DNA of 5,513 bases from Kiritimatiellia bacterium. Its GTDB lineage: Bacteria; Verrucomicrobiota; Kiritimatiellia; UBA8416; SLMC01. Within the stretch, counting starts at the first letter, position 1, and every line of letters starts with the position of its first letter. Below, in pieces: positions 1-5,513 of this stretch. The stretch is taken from positions 1 to 5,513 of the forward strand of contig SLMC01000209.1 of the NCBI GenBank assembly GCA_007133745.1, given 5' to 3'. Below the pieces are notes generated by a model. The model made no database searches. It was not told the DNA's origin and worked only from the letters and a program-made list of their open reading frames with translations. A program made the position numbers and the translations under genes.

Positions 1-68
1 CGGGGCGCTGCCCCAGGCTTTGTTGCGTAACCCCTTTGGGGTTGCCATTAATAAGGCTTTAGCGCCTT
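1..68. repeat. REP-like cluster of three short hairpins
   Basis: Three hairpins follow one another. At 2-14, GGGGC pairs with GCCCC around a 3-nt loop. At 27-45, an 8-bp stem (one G-T pair) GTAACCCC/GGGGTTGC closes on TTT. At 53-68, AAGGC pairs with GCCTT around 6 nt. None is followed by a T-run on either strand, so simple intrinsic termination is unlikely. Compact GC-rich stems with tiny loops in a non-coding stretch resemble REP-type palindromic elements. The element may begin left of the window. Frame 1 also reads as a 9-codon tail ending in TAA at 28-30, so the end of a plus-strand gene cannot be excluded. The rest of the stretch to 133 shows nothing I can name. Confidence 0.45.
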
Positions 69-133
69 GACCACGCCGTTCTGTCGAATAAAACAAGAAG
101 ATTCGGTGGACGATAGCGGCGACGAGAAAGGGT

Positions 134-153
134 GACGATCAAAAAGGATCGTC
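134..153 (-). terminator. hairpin just downstream of the DUF116 gene
   Basis: A perfect 7-bp inverted repeat (GACGATC/GATCGTC) with a 6-nt loop starts about 11 nt past the DUF116 stop codon. The position fits a 3' end structure. Read in the gene direction, the T-run lies inside the loop (CTTTTT) and not after the stem, so it is not a canonical Rho-independent terminator. It may instead protect the mRNA 3' end. Confidence 0.35.
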
Positions 154-164
154 CTGTAGCGGGC

Positions 165-602
165 TTATCGGGCCAACAGCCGCTTCAAGGCGGTTTCGAC
201 TTCGTCGAGGGAAACACATGTGTCGCGGCACGGACCGTGCGGACACTGGTTGAAGATGGCGAGCACCGGTTTCGGAAACGAGGCAAGGATGCCGGCGGTC
301 AATTCCTTGCCGCAGGCGATGGCGATCACCCCGTGAATGTCCGGTCTTTTGACGGCGGCTACGGCCTCGCGGCCGCCGGCCACGATGCGGAACGGCATGC
401 CCAAGGCGTCGCGCAACCGAAGCAGTCCGGCCACGTCGCACTGGCCGCACCGCGCGCAGCGGTCGGGATCGGAAAGAATGTTGCGCTCGCAGTCGCTGCG
501 CTGCAGGCAATGCGGCGCGAGCACAAGCAGGTTTTCGGGCGCGATGCCCGTCAACCGGAGTCGCGCCCAGGCATTGTTCAAGCGTATCAGAATTTTGCGC
601 AT
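165..602 (-). CDS. DUF116 family cysteine-rich protein
   Basis: This 145-residue protein matches the DUF116 family, whose biochemical function is not established. Recognisable family landmarks are LVLAPHCLQ (26-34), a CxxCGxC cluster (C49, C52, C55), AGG (75-77), GVIAIACGKELTAGI (91-105), and a C-terminal GPC motif (123-125). There are nine cysteines (32, 38, 49, 52, 55, 97, 120, 125, 129), which suggests a metal or Fe-S site; that is an inference. As I recall, many family members are longer and carry an N-terminal hydrophobic segment; none is present here, so it should be cytosolic. The ATG at 600-602 has only a weak GGGAAAG upstream. The frame stays open further upstream, but through an octamer repeat array, so a longer start is unlikely. 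It is separated from the dcw genes by 239 bp and shows no obvious link to cell-wall synthesis. Confidence 0.88.
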   Translation of the reverse strand: MRKILIRLNNAWARLRLTGIAPENLLVLAPHCLQRSDCERNILSDPDRCARCGQCDVAGLLRLRDALGMPFRIVAGGREAVAAVKRPDIHGVIAIACGKELTAGILASFPKPVLAIFNQCPHGPCRDTCVSLDEVETALKRLLAR

Positions 603-638
603 CAGACTTTCCCGTTCCGCACCCTCCCGCAGGGATGC

Positions 639-678
639 GGAATACTGGAATATTGGAATGTTGGAATGTTGGAACGAT
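639..678 (+). repeat. 8-bp tandem array, GGAAT-type, plus orientation
   Basis: Five units of exactly 8 bp can be read: GGAATACT, GGAATATT, GGAATGTT, GGAATGTT and GGAACGAT, with GGAA at 639, 647, 655, 663 and 671. The preceding octamer (631-638) looks like a decayed sixth unit. The array lies 36 bp upstream of the DUF116 start codon, so it would fall in the 5' leader or promoter region of that gene. The unit length is not a multiple of three, which argues against a coding origin. Confidence 0.85.
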
Positions 679-787
679 AGCAGCCATTGAAAATCAGTTC
701 GCGGCCTTTTTAGCGTCAGGCATTACGCCCATCTTGCATTGCATCTTCTCCCGTGTGCGACACATCCGTTTTGGCCACCTATCATGA

Positions 788-815
788 TTCCAACCTTCCG
801 CCATTCCATTTTTCC
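788..815 (-). repeat. 8-bp tandem array, GGAA-type, minus orientation
   Basis: On the minus strand GGAA recurs at exact 8-bp steps (TTCC on plus at 788, 796, 804 and 812). This is the same unit type and period as the array at 639-678, but in opposite orientation and more diverged. It lies just downstream of the ftsW stop codon. The two arrays together bracket about 110 bp in which I see no credible gene. Confidence 0.7.
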
Positions 816-841
816 ATAGAATGACAGCGCTTTCCGTCGCC

Positions 842-1972
842 TCAGAACCGATGCAGCCGGTTCTTGACCGCGCGCGCGCGTCGGTCGCGATAGGCGGCAT
901 CGTCGTGACGGGCAATGTTGACTAGAACCGCCACCATGGCGACGGACATCGCCAAACTGGTTCCGCCGTAGCTCATGAACGGCAGTGCGATCCCTTTCGT
1001 GGGCAGACACCCGGTCACCACGCCGATATTGATCAGCGCCTGCAGCGTGATCGTCATGGTCAACCCGAACGCCAGCAATTTCCCGAACGGGTCGGCCGCC
1101 CGAAAGCTGATCATCAGCCCGCATAAAAGAATCGTAGCGAACAGGGCGACGACCAGAAACGTAAAGACAAAACCCATCTCCTCCCCGACAATGGCGAAAA
1201 TGAAATCCGTATGAGCTTCGGGCAGATAGTACTGTTTCTGCATGCTGTTGCCCAGGCCCACCCCGAACAAGCCGCCATTGACGAACGCGATCTCGGACTG
1301 CATCAGGTGATAGGAAACGTCGCGATGTTTTTCAGGGTCAAGAAAAGCCATAACCCGGCCCATGCGCACCGGGTCGCGCGATACGGCCAGAATGAATGCG
1401 CACAGACCGGAGAATCCGGCAACCGTCAAATAACTCAAGCGCGTGCCGCCCGCCCACAGCAGCGTCCCCCCGACCAGTCCCATAAGGAAGGTGGTCCCGA
1501 AATCGGGTTCGAGAAAAACAAAGCCCATCGGCACAGCCAGCAGGAGCCCCGGCAGAATCATGCCTTCCTTGAACCGCTTGACCCGCCGTCCGCAATGCGC
1601 CAGCCAGGCGCACAACGCGACCACCGTCGAGAACTTGGCCAATTCGGACGGCTGTACGCTCAGCGGCCCCAGACTCAGCCAACGCGTACTGCCCTTGACC
1701 GTCACACCGACGGCCATGGTCAAGGCCAGCAACGCGATTCCGGCAACATACACGGGAATCGCCAATTTTTGCCAGTGGCGATAATCGAAGCGCGCCAGAC
1801 CGAACCCCGCGGCCAGGGCAACGGCCGCCCAGATCATTTGACGTTTGATGAAATAGTACGGATCGCCGAACGCGGCATCGCCTCGAACGCTGCCGGTACT
1901 GGCCAGAACCACCAGCCCGATACACAGCAAGACCAGAACGACGCCAATCAGAACAGTGGCGTAATGGCGCAT
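842..1972 (-). CDS. ftsW: FtsW, septal peptidoglycan glycosyltransferase (SEDS family)
   Basis: SEDS-family integral membrane enzyme of 376 residues, the usual size, with about ten hydrophobic helices. SEDS proteins polymerise lipid II into glycan strands together with a class B penicillin-binding protein; FtsW does this at the division site. Visible signatures are GSTRWLSLG (94-102) followed by VQPSELAK, EPDFGTT (155-161), PEAHTDFIFAIVGEE (251-265) containing the catalytic aspartate D256, and PFMSYGGTS (331-339). The RodA paralogue shares these motifs; FtsW is chosen because the gene sits behind mraY and murD. The ATG at 1970-1972 follows the LysM stop codon by a single base (TAA-C-ATG) with only a weak GAG upstream, which points to translational coupling. 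The C-terminus is a short basic cytoplasmic tail. No murG follows, unlike many dcw clusters. Confidence 0.95.
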   Translation of the reverse strand: MRHYATVLIGVVLVLLCIGLVVLASTGSVRGDAAFGDPYYFIKRQMIWAAVALAAGFGLARFDYRHWQKLAIPVYVAGIALLALTMAVGVTVKGSTRWLSLGPLSVQPSELAKFSTVVALCAWLAHCGRRVKRFKEGMILPGLLLAVPMGFVFLEPDFGTTFLMGLVGGTLLWAGGTRLSYLTVAGFSGLCAFILAVSRDPVRMGRVMAFLDPEKHRDVSYHLMQSEIAFVNGGLFGVGLGNSMQKQYYLPEAHTDFIFAIVGEEMGFVFTFLVVALFATILLCGLMISFRAADPFGKLLAFGLTMTITLQALINIGVVTGCLPTKGIALPFMSYGGTSLAMSVAMVAVLVNIARHDDAAYRDRRARAVKNRLHRF

Positions 1973-1973
1973 G

Positions 1974-2849
1974 TTACTCGAACCGAGGAATCTTCAGCTT
2001 CTGGCCCGGAACAACTTCCGCGGTTTCCGACAAGCGATTGAGCTTTCTGAGCTCCGAAACGCTGACCGCATGATTCATGGCAATGCTGCGCAAGGTATCG
2101 CCGATCTCAACCGAGTAGTCCTGATAGGATGCGGCTATCGGTTCGGTTTCCCGTGGCTGAGGGTCCGGAACCGAAAGCGTCTTGAACTGCGGCTCAGGCT
2201 GAACGGTCGGCTCGTGAACGGTCGTCGGCCGAGCCGGAGTCTCGCGCGGCGTGCGCGGCGCCGTCGGCGCATCGGGAATCGCCAGGCGCTGGCCGGCCAA
2301 GATGCGATCGCCTTTCAATTGATTGACACGCTGAATCGCGGCGACGGAGACCCCGTATTGCACGGCGATATGCGAGAGCGTCTCGCCGCTGCGAACCACG
2401 TGAACGGACGCGCCGTCGCCAAGCGGTACGCTCGGCGTAGCGGCCGGCGCGGGGGGGGGTTGCGTGACATTGATCGTGCCGGGCAGCAAGAGCTTCTGTC
2501 CCTCGTAAATCGTATCGGCATCGCGCAACCCGCTCAAAGCCATGATTTCCGCCATGCTCACATTGAAGCGACGCGCGATCTGAGAGAGCGTATCGCCCTT
2601 GACCACGGTGTAGGACGTCGTCTCCACCGCCCGAACCGGCTCGGGCGTGACAGGCGCCTGGACGGGGGGCGAAACCACGGCAGGCGCCGGTCTCTGCTCG
2701 ACCGGGCGTCCGGGCATGATCGGAGGCTCGGGCGACTTGGCCGGCCCCGTTTGCACCGTGCCGCAGCCCTGCAGCAACGCCACCACGCCAAACACCAACC
2801 CATGCGCCAACACAACCACACCCACCAGCCAACACGCTTTCATGTTCAT
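1974..2849 (-). CDS. LysM-repeat lipoprotein (three LysM domains)
   Basis: This 291-residue exported protein starts with a basic residue and a hydrophobic helix (about 6-25) leading to ALLQGC, a lipobox-like site with C29 as candidate lipidated cysteine (Q at -2 is unusual). If it is not cleaved there, the helix would act as a membrane anchor. A Pro/Val-rich linker follows, then three LysM domains at about 80-123, 148-192 and 244-288. Each starts with (Y/H)xVxxG(D/E)TL and ends with GQ(K/R)LxxP. LysM binds N-acetylglucosamine-containing glycan such as peptidoglycan. No peptidase, amidase or other catalytic domain is present, so a structural or recruiting role in the periplasm is likely but inferred. 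The start at ATG 2847-2849 is supported by AGGAG 8 nt upstream. It lies between murD and ftsW and is probably co-translated with both. Confidence 0.92.
   Translation of the reverse strand: MNMKACWLVGVVVLAHGLVFGVVALLQGCGTVQTGPAKSPEPPIMPGRPVEQRPAPAVVSPPVQAPVTPEPVRAVETTSYTVVKGDTLSQIARRFNVSMAEIMALSGLRDADTIYEGQKLLLPGTINVTQPPPAPAATPSVPLGDGASVHVVRSGETLSHIAVQYGVSVAAIQRVNQLKGDRILAGQRLAIPDAPTAPRTPRETPARPTTVHEPTVQPEPQFKTLSVPDPQPRETEPIAASYQDYSVEIGDTLRSIAMNHAVSVSELRKLNRLSETAEVVPGQKLKIPRFE
2451..2459 (-). repeat. C9 homopolymer in the LysM gene
   Basis: Nine consecutive G on plus (C on the coding strand) encode PPP in the linker between the first and second LysM domains. The frame is intact at this length. 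Homopolymers of this size are prone to replication slippage and to sequencing error. Confidence 0.9.
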
Positions 2850-2857
2850 ACGTCTGT

Positions 2858-2862
2858 CTCCT
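2858..2862 (-). promoter_or_regulatory. Shine-Dalgarno site of the LysM gene, abutting the murD stop
   Basis: AGGAG lies directly after the murD TAA (2863-2865) and 8 nt before the ATG at 2849. It is the best ribosome-binding site in the window. It decides the start in favour of 2849 over the upstream in-frame ATG at 2921, which would lie inside murD, and over the ATG at 2843. The contact with the murD stop codon suggests ribosomes finishing murD can re-initiate here. Confidence 0.85.
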
Positions 2863-4251
2863 TTATTGTTTGTTCGCCAACATCTCGACGGCCGCGACAA
2901 AAGCGCGGCCGCGCTCGGCAAAATCCTTGAACTGGTCGAAACTCGCGCAGCCCGGCGAAAACAGCGCCGTCTCGCCCGGCTGCGCGTCGCGCCAAACTGC
3001 GGCCACGGCGCGTTTCAAGTCGCCGCAATAGCGGCACGCGACAACATCCCGCCACGCATGCGTCAAGTCTCGACCATTTTCGCCAATACCATAGACCTTT
3101 CTCGCTCGCATGGCAAGCGTTTCCTTGACAAAGTCCACGTTTTTTTCCTTGAGCCGTCCGCCGGCGATCAGACGCACCGGCCCGTCCGTCCGCCGCAATG
3201 CCGCTTGCATCGCCGAAAGCGTCGTGGCCTTGGAATCGTCCACGAACCGGACGCCGCCCAAAGTCCGCACCGTTTGGTACCTGTGCGGCAACGGCTCGAA
3301 CGTCCGGGCCGCCGCGCCCACATGCCGGACATCCGCCCCGCACGCATCCAAAACCGCCGCGACACCCGCTGCCGTTTCCGCCATCGCCGGATTGTCGAAC
3401 GCCGTCCCCTTCAGCGCCACGCGCCGTCCGCCGACACGGACCGCGCCGTCGCGGCCTATGCGGCAGACGGTGTCGCGGCCTGTTCCGAACCCGACCCAGC
3501 GCATGCCGACGGCGTTCGCGTTCCGTCGGCAGACCCGGTGTCGGATGTCCTCCATGCGCTGTTCGGGCACAATAGCCGTATCGCCCGGGCCCATGCGGGC
3601 GAACAGCCGCGTTTTCAACTGAATATAATTTTCCATGGTCCCGTGCCTGTCCAAATGATTGGGCTGAATATTGAGCAAAACGCCGATCGCCGGCCTGAAT
3701 CGGTTCACGTGCTCGAGCTGAAACGAACTGACCTCCACCACGATTCGGTCGAGGTCCGAGCCTTCGCGGACGGCCTCGCACAAAGGCGTCCCGTAATTGC
3801 CCGCGATCGTCACGCGTTGCCCCGCCAGCGTCAACGCTTCGGCGCACAGCTTGGCCGCCGTGCTCTTGCCGTTGGACCCGGTCACGGCTATGATCGGCCA
3901 ACGACACCGCGCACCCCCCAGCTCCAGCTCGGAGACAACCGGAATCCCGGCCTGTTCGACAACGCGCAGCCACGGATGATCGGCCGCGATGCCGGGACTG
4001 ACCACGCACACGTCGAACGGCGCCCGGCCCAATGGTCTTGCCGCACGGCGCCCGCGTCCCGGCCAAGCCGCCGCCAACGCCCGTTTCCCCGTCAGCACGC
4101 GCGCGCCTTTGCGCCGCAAGACGCGAGCCCGGCAAGCCACAGCCTCAGAACGCGCGCCGTCCAGCGCCACGACACGAACGCCCTCGTCCAGCAAAAGCTC
4201 GGCGGCGGCCATGCCGCTGCGGCCCAGCCCGAGAACCAATGCGGACGTCAT
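2863..4251 (-). CDS. murD: MurD, UDP-N-acetylmuramoyl-L-alanine--D-glutamate ligase
   Basis: Cytoplasmic ATP-dependent ligase that adds D-glutamate to UDP-MurNAc-L-Ala, the second amino acid of the stem peptide. The 462 residues fit the family. Seen in order: Rossmann-type VLGLGRSG (6-13), ATP-binding GSNGKST (125-131), EVSSFQLE (173-180), NIQPNHLDRHG (194-204), K213 in LKTRLF at the position of the carbamylated lysine, DDSKATT (338-344), GGRLK (364-368) and SPGCASFDQF (432-441). K368 aligns with the lysine of E. coli GGDGK that contacts D-glutamate; two extra residues follow it before VDF. I chose ATG 4249-4251 because family homology begins there; only an A-rich leader precedes it. An ATG at 4303-4305 would add 18 unconserved residues, but has AAAGG 6 nt upstream. 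The gene is followed by the LysM gene after 13 nt and preceded by a 179-bp repeat-bearing gap from mraY. Confidence 0.96.
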   Translation of the reverse strand: MTSALVLGLGRSGMAAAELLLDEGVRVVALDGARSEAVACRARVLRRKGARVLTGKRALAAAWPGRGRRAARPLGRAPFDVCVVSPGIAADHPWLRVVEQAGIPVVSELELGGARCRWPIIAVTGSNGKSTAAKLCAEALTLAGQRVTIAGNYGTPLCEAVREGSDLDRIVVEVSSFQLEHVNRFRPAIGVLLNIQPNHLDRHGTMENYIQLKTRLFARMGPGDTAIVPEQRMEDIRHRVCRRNANAVGMRWVGFGTGRDTVCRIGRDGAVRVGGRRVALKGTAFDNPAMAETAAGVAAVLDACGADVRHVGAAARTFEPLPHRYQTVRTLGGVRFVDDSKATTLSAMQAALRRTDGPVRLIAGGRLKEKNVDFVKETLAMRARKVYGIGENGRDLTHAWRDVVACRYCGDLKRAVAAVWRDAQPGETALFSPGCASFDQFKDFAERGRAFVAAVEMLANKQ

Positions 4252-4311
4252 GCTTTTTTTCGCAATGAAGCCGAGCCTATCCTGTCTGTTCCATCGTCTT
4301 GCCATCGTGGA

Positions 4312-4338
4312 CCTTTGACCATATTGACCTCGTTGACC
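4312..4338 (-). repeat. 9-bp tandem array, GGTCAA-type
   Basis: On the minus strand three units of 9 bp begin with GGTCAA and end in three variable bases (plus-strand units CCTTTGACC, ATATTGACC, TCGTTGACC). The array sits in the mraY-murD gap, in the same direction as the genes, about 60 bp before the preferred murD start and just before the alternative one. Its last unit supplies the AAAGG that could serve as ribosome-binding site for that alternative start. Confidence 0.75.
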
Positions 4339-4388
4339 TTAATGGCTGAGCAAAACCCTGCGTTTGCCAATGTCGAGGTACAGGATGT

Positions 4389-4416
4389 TACAACCTGACA
4401 CCTGAAACCCGAAACC
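4389..4416 (-). repeat. 7-bp tandem array, GGTTTCA-type
   Basis: On the minus strand four units of 7 bp follow each other: GGTTTCG, GGTTTCA, GGTGTCA, GGTTGTA. The array starts 14 bp past the mraY stop codon. The two arrays leave no room for a gene in the 179-bp mraY-murD gap (4252-4430), and I see no convincing promoter or terminator there. Confidence 0.75.
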
Positions 4417-4430
4417 TTCCCCCCTCCTCG

Positions 4431-5513
4431 TCACCGAAGCTTGAGCGTCAAGATGCCCAGCAGCGCGAAAATAATGGACAGGATCCAGAATCGAACGGTC
4501 ACCTGCGTTTCGCTCCATTGCTTCATCTCGAAATGATGATGCAGCGGCGCCATGGCAAACACGCGCTTGCCGCGCGTCTTGAAGGACAGCACTTGCACAA
4601 TCACGCTGAACGCTTCCATCACGAACACGCCGCCTACGACGATCAGAACCAGTTCCTGTTTGATCAGAATGGCCACAATGCCGATTGCTCCGCCCAGGGC
4701 CAGGCTGCCCGTATCGCCCATGAACACGCGGGCGGGATGACAGTTGTGCCAGAGGAACCCGAAACACGCGCCCAGCATGCAGCCGCAAAACACGGCCAGT
4801 TCGCCGCTGCCCGGCACATAGGGAATAATCAAATGTTGCGCGAAAACCGCATGGCCTGCCAAGTAGGCCATAACCAGATAGGTTGCGGCCACCGTGCTGC
4901 TGCAGCCTACGGCCAAGCCGTCCAGCCCGTCGGTCAGGTTCACCGCATTGCTCGCGCCAATCAGAATGGCCATTACAAAGCCTGCCGCCAGAATCGGGCC
5001 CAAATCGCGAATCACCGGATCCTTGAAAAAGGGAACCATGAGATGCCGCATCCGTTCAGCCATGTCCGGATCGCTCAAAAGAAACGCGGCGACCCCCCCG
5101 CCCCACAGCGCCTGCAACAGAAACTTGCCGCGCGCGGACAACCCCCGCGTCCCTTTCCCGCGGACTTTGGCAACGTCGTCCCAGAGCCCGACCAGCCCCA
5201 TCCAAATCAAGGTGGCCAGCGCAATCCAGACGAATCTGTTGGCCGAATGCGCCCAGATCAAGGTCGACACGACTACGGAAAACACGATCAGCACGCCGCC
5301 CATGGTCGGCGTACCCTGCTTGACCCCATGCAGGGCATGCAAGGCATGCAGGGCGGGCGCTTCGTCTTTGCGTTCGTACTGGCGCGCGCCTAGCCGCTTC
5401 AGCTTTTCAATCACCCACGGCGCCAAAACCGCGCAGAGCAAAAACGCCGTGCCCGCCCCCAGCGCCGTCCGCACGGTAATGTACTGGAACACGCGCAAAG
5501 GCGAATACCAATC
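4431..5513 (-). CDS. mraY: MraY, phospho-N-acetylmuramoyl-pentapeptide transferase (5' end outside window)
   Basis: Polytopic membrane enzyme that transfers phospho-MurNAc-pentapeptide from UDP to undecaprenyl phosphate, forming lipid I. Counting from the in-window TTG at 5496-5498 as residue 1, the signatures are GTPTMGG (62-68), the catalytic pair D107-D108 in GLWDDV, NLTDGLDGLA (187-196), FMGDTGS (259-265) with D262, and HHHFE (320-324). About ten hydrophobic helices are visible. The TTG is probably not the true start: the frame stays open to the edge and reads DWYSP before LRVFQYITVR, and MraY proteins normally begin with a further stretch of about 10 residues upstream. The gene is therefore annotated as partial. 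The stop is TGA at 4431-4433. The next gene is murD after a 179-bp gap, so co-transcription is likely but direct translational coupling is not. Confidence 0.97.
   Translation of the reverse strand, partial: DWYSPLRVFQYITVRTALGAGTAFLLCAVLAPWVIEKLKRLGARQYERKDEAPALHALHALHGVKQGTPTMGGVLIVFSVVVSTLIWAHSANRFVWIALATLIWMGLVGLWDDVAKVRGKGTRGLSARGKFLLQALWGGGVAAFLLSDPDMAERMRHLMVPFFKDPVIRDLGPILAAGFVMAILIGASNAVNLTDGLDGLAVGCSSTVAATYLVMAYLAGHAVFAQHLIIPYVPGSGELAVFCGCMLGACFGFLWHNCHPARVFMGDTGSLALGGAIGIVAILIKQELVLIVVGGVFVMEAFSVIVQVLSFKTRGKRVFAMAPLHHHFEMKQWSETQVTVRFWILSIIFALLGILTLKLR
5326..5352 (-). repeat. three 9-bp repeats inside mraY
   Basis: Three near-identical 9-bp units (plus strand CCATGCAGG, GCATGCAAG, GCATGCAGG) encode a run of Leu-His-Ala triplets, residues 48-57, in the cytoplasmic loop just before GTPTMGG. 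Each unit contains the palindrome GCATGC or a close variant. The unit keeps the reading frame, as expected of a tolerated slippage expansion. Confidence 0.85.

Noticed and set aside
132..680. 182-codon open frames on both strands overlapping DUF116
   Set aside because: Both are other-frame readings of a gene with clear DUF116 motifs, and one runs into the octamer array.
694..744. 16-codon minus-strand ORF (MQCKMGVMPDAKKAAN) with GGGAG just upstream
   Set aside because: The ribosome-binding site is only 3 nt from the ATG, the ORF is tiny and lies inside the candidate repeat-bounded element. I cannot support it as a gene without conservation or expression data.
694..915. 73-codon minus-strand frame overlapping the ftsW 3' end
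   Set aside because: Its first half is ftsW in another frame and the middle reads through the octamer array; no family resemblance.
1211..2041. 276-codon plus-strand open frame opposite ftsW
   Set aside because: Gln/His/Arg-rich antisense of conserved SEDS motifs, with no plausible domain.
1971..2930. 319-codon plus-strand open frame opposite the LysM gene
   Set aside because: Arg-rich, low-complexity translation with no family; it is the antisense of a clear three-LysM protein.
4320..4350. TTGACC words on plus as sigma-70 -35 boxes
   Set aside because: They are units of the 9-bp repeat, have no -10 box at suitable spacing, and point against the genes.
2647..4398. 583-codon plus-strand open frame opposite murD and the LysM gene
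   Set aside because: Its translation is rich in Arg, Pro and His with no recognisable domain, and it lies antisense to two confidently identified genes. It is a GC-driven shadow.
4518..5393. 291-codon plus-strand open frame opposite mraY
   Set aside because: His/Gln-rich antisense translation of MraY membrane helices.
1..5513. CRISPR array, tRNA or rRNA genes
   Set aside because: No direct repeats of 20 bp or more with regular spacers, and no recognisable tRNA or rRNA sequence, were seen on either strand.

Overview
The window carries a stretch of a division and cell wall (dcw) gene cluster, all on the minus strand. In transcription order it reads mraY (cut by the right edge), murD, a LysM-repeat lipoprotein gene, and ftsW. 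After a 239-bp spacer comes a short DUF116-family gene. The window is moderately GC-rich. Coding assignments rest on family motifs; the long plus-strand open frames opposite these genes are shadows.

Organism: a Gram-negative-type bacterium with ordinary peptidoglycan synthesis. The MraY N-terminus (SPLRVFQYITVR), the LysM gene inside the dcw cluster and the GG-led short tandem repeats in the spacers resemble what I remember from the Verrucomicrobiota/Kiritimatiellota/Lentisphaerota group. This placement is an inference of low to moderate confidence.

Layout from left to right: 1-68 holds three successive hairpins resembling a REP-type palindromic element. A 7-bp perfect hairpin at 134-153 follows the DUF116 stop codon. 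DUF116 occupies 165-602. The spacer 603-841 has two arrays of an 8-bp GGAA-led repeat facing each other in inverted orientation. ftsW (842-1972), the LysM gene (1974-2849) and murD (2863-4251) are tightly packed: 1 nt separates LysM from ftsW and 13 nt separate murD from LysM, so these three are very probably co-translated. A 179-bp spacer (4252-4430) with 9-bp and 7-bp repeat arrays separates murD from mraY (4431 to the edge).

How the genes work together: MraY makes lipid I at the membrane. MurD acts one stage earlier, adding D-glutamate to UDP-MurNAc-L-alanine in the cytoplasm. FtsW polymerises the finished lipid II at the septum. The LysM lipoprotein has three predicted peptidoglycan-binding repeats and no visible enzyme domain, so it is probably a wall-binding partner of septal synthesis. 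No murG or murC follows ftsW, so the cluster breaks here.

I found no new catalytic system. The points most worth a second look are the three GG-led spacer repeat families (periods 7, 8 and 9 bp), the inverted octamer pair at 639-815, and the LysM gene coupled to ftsW.
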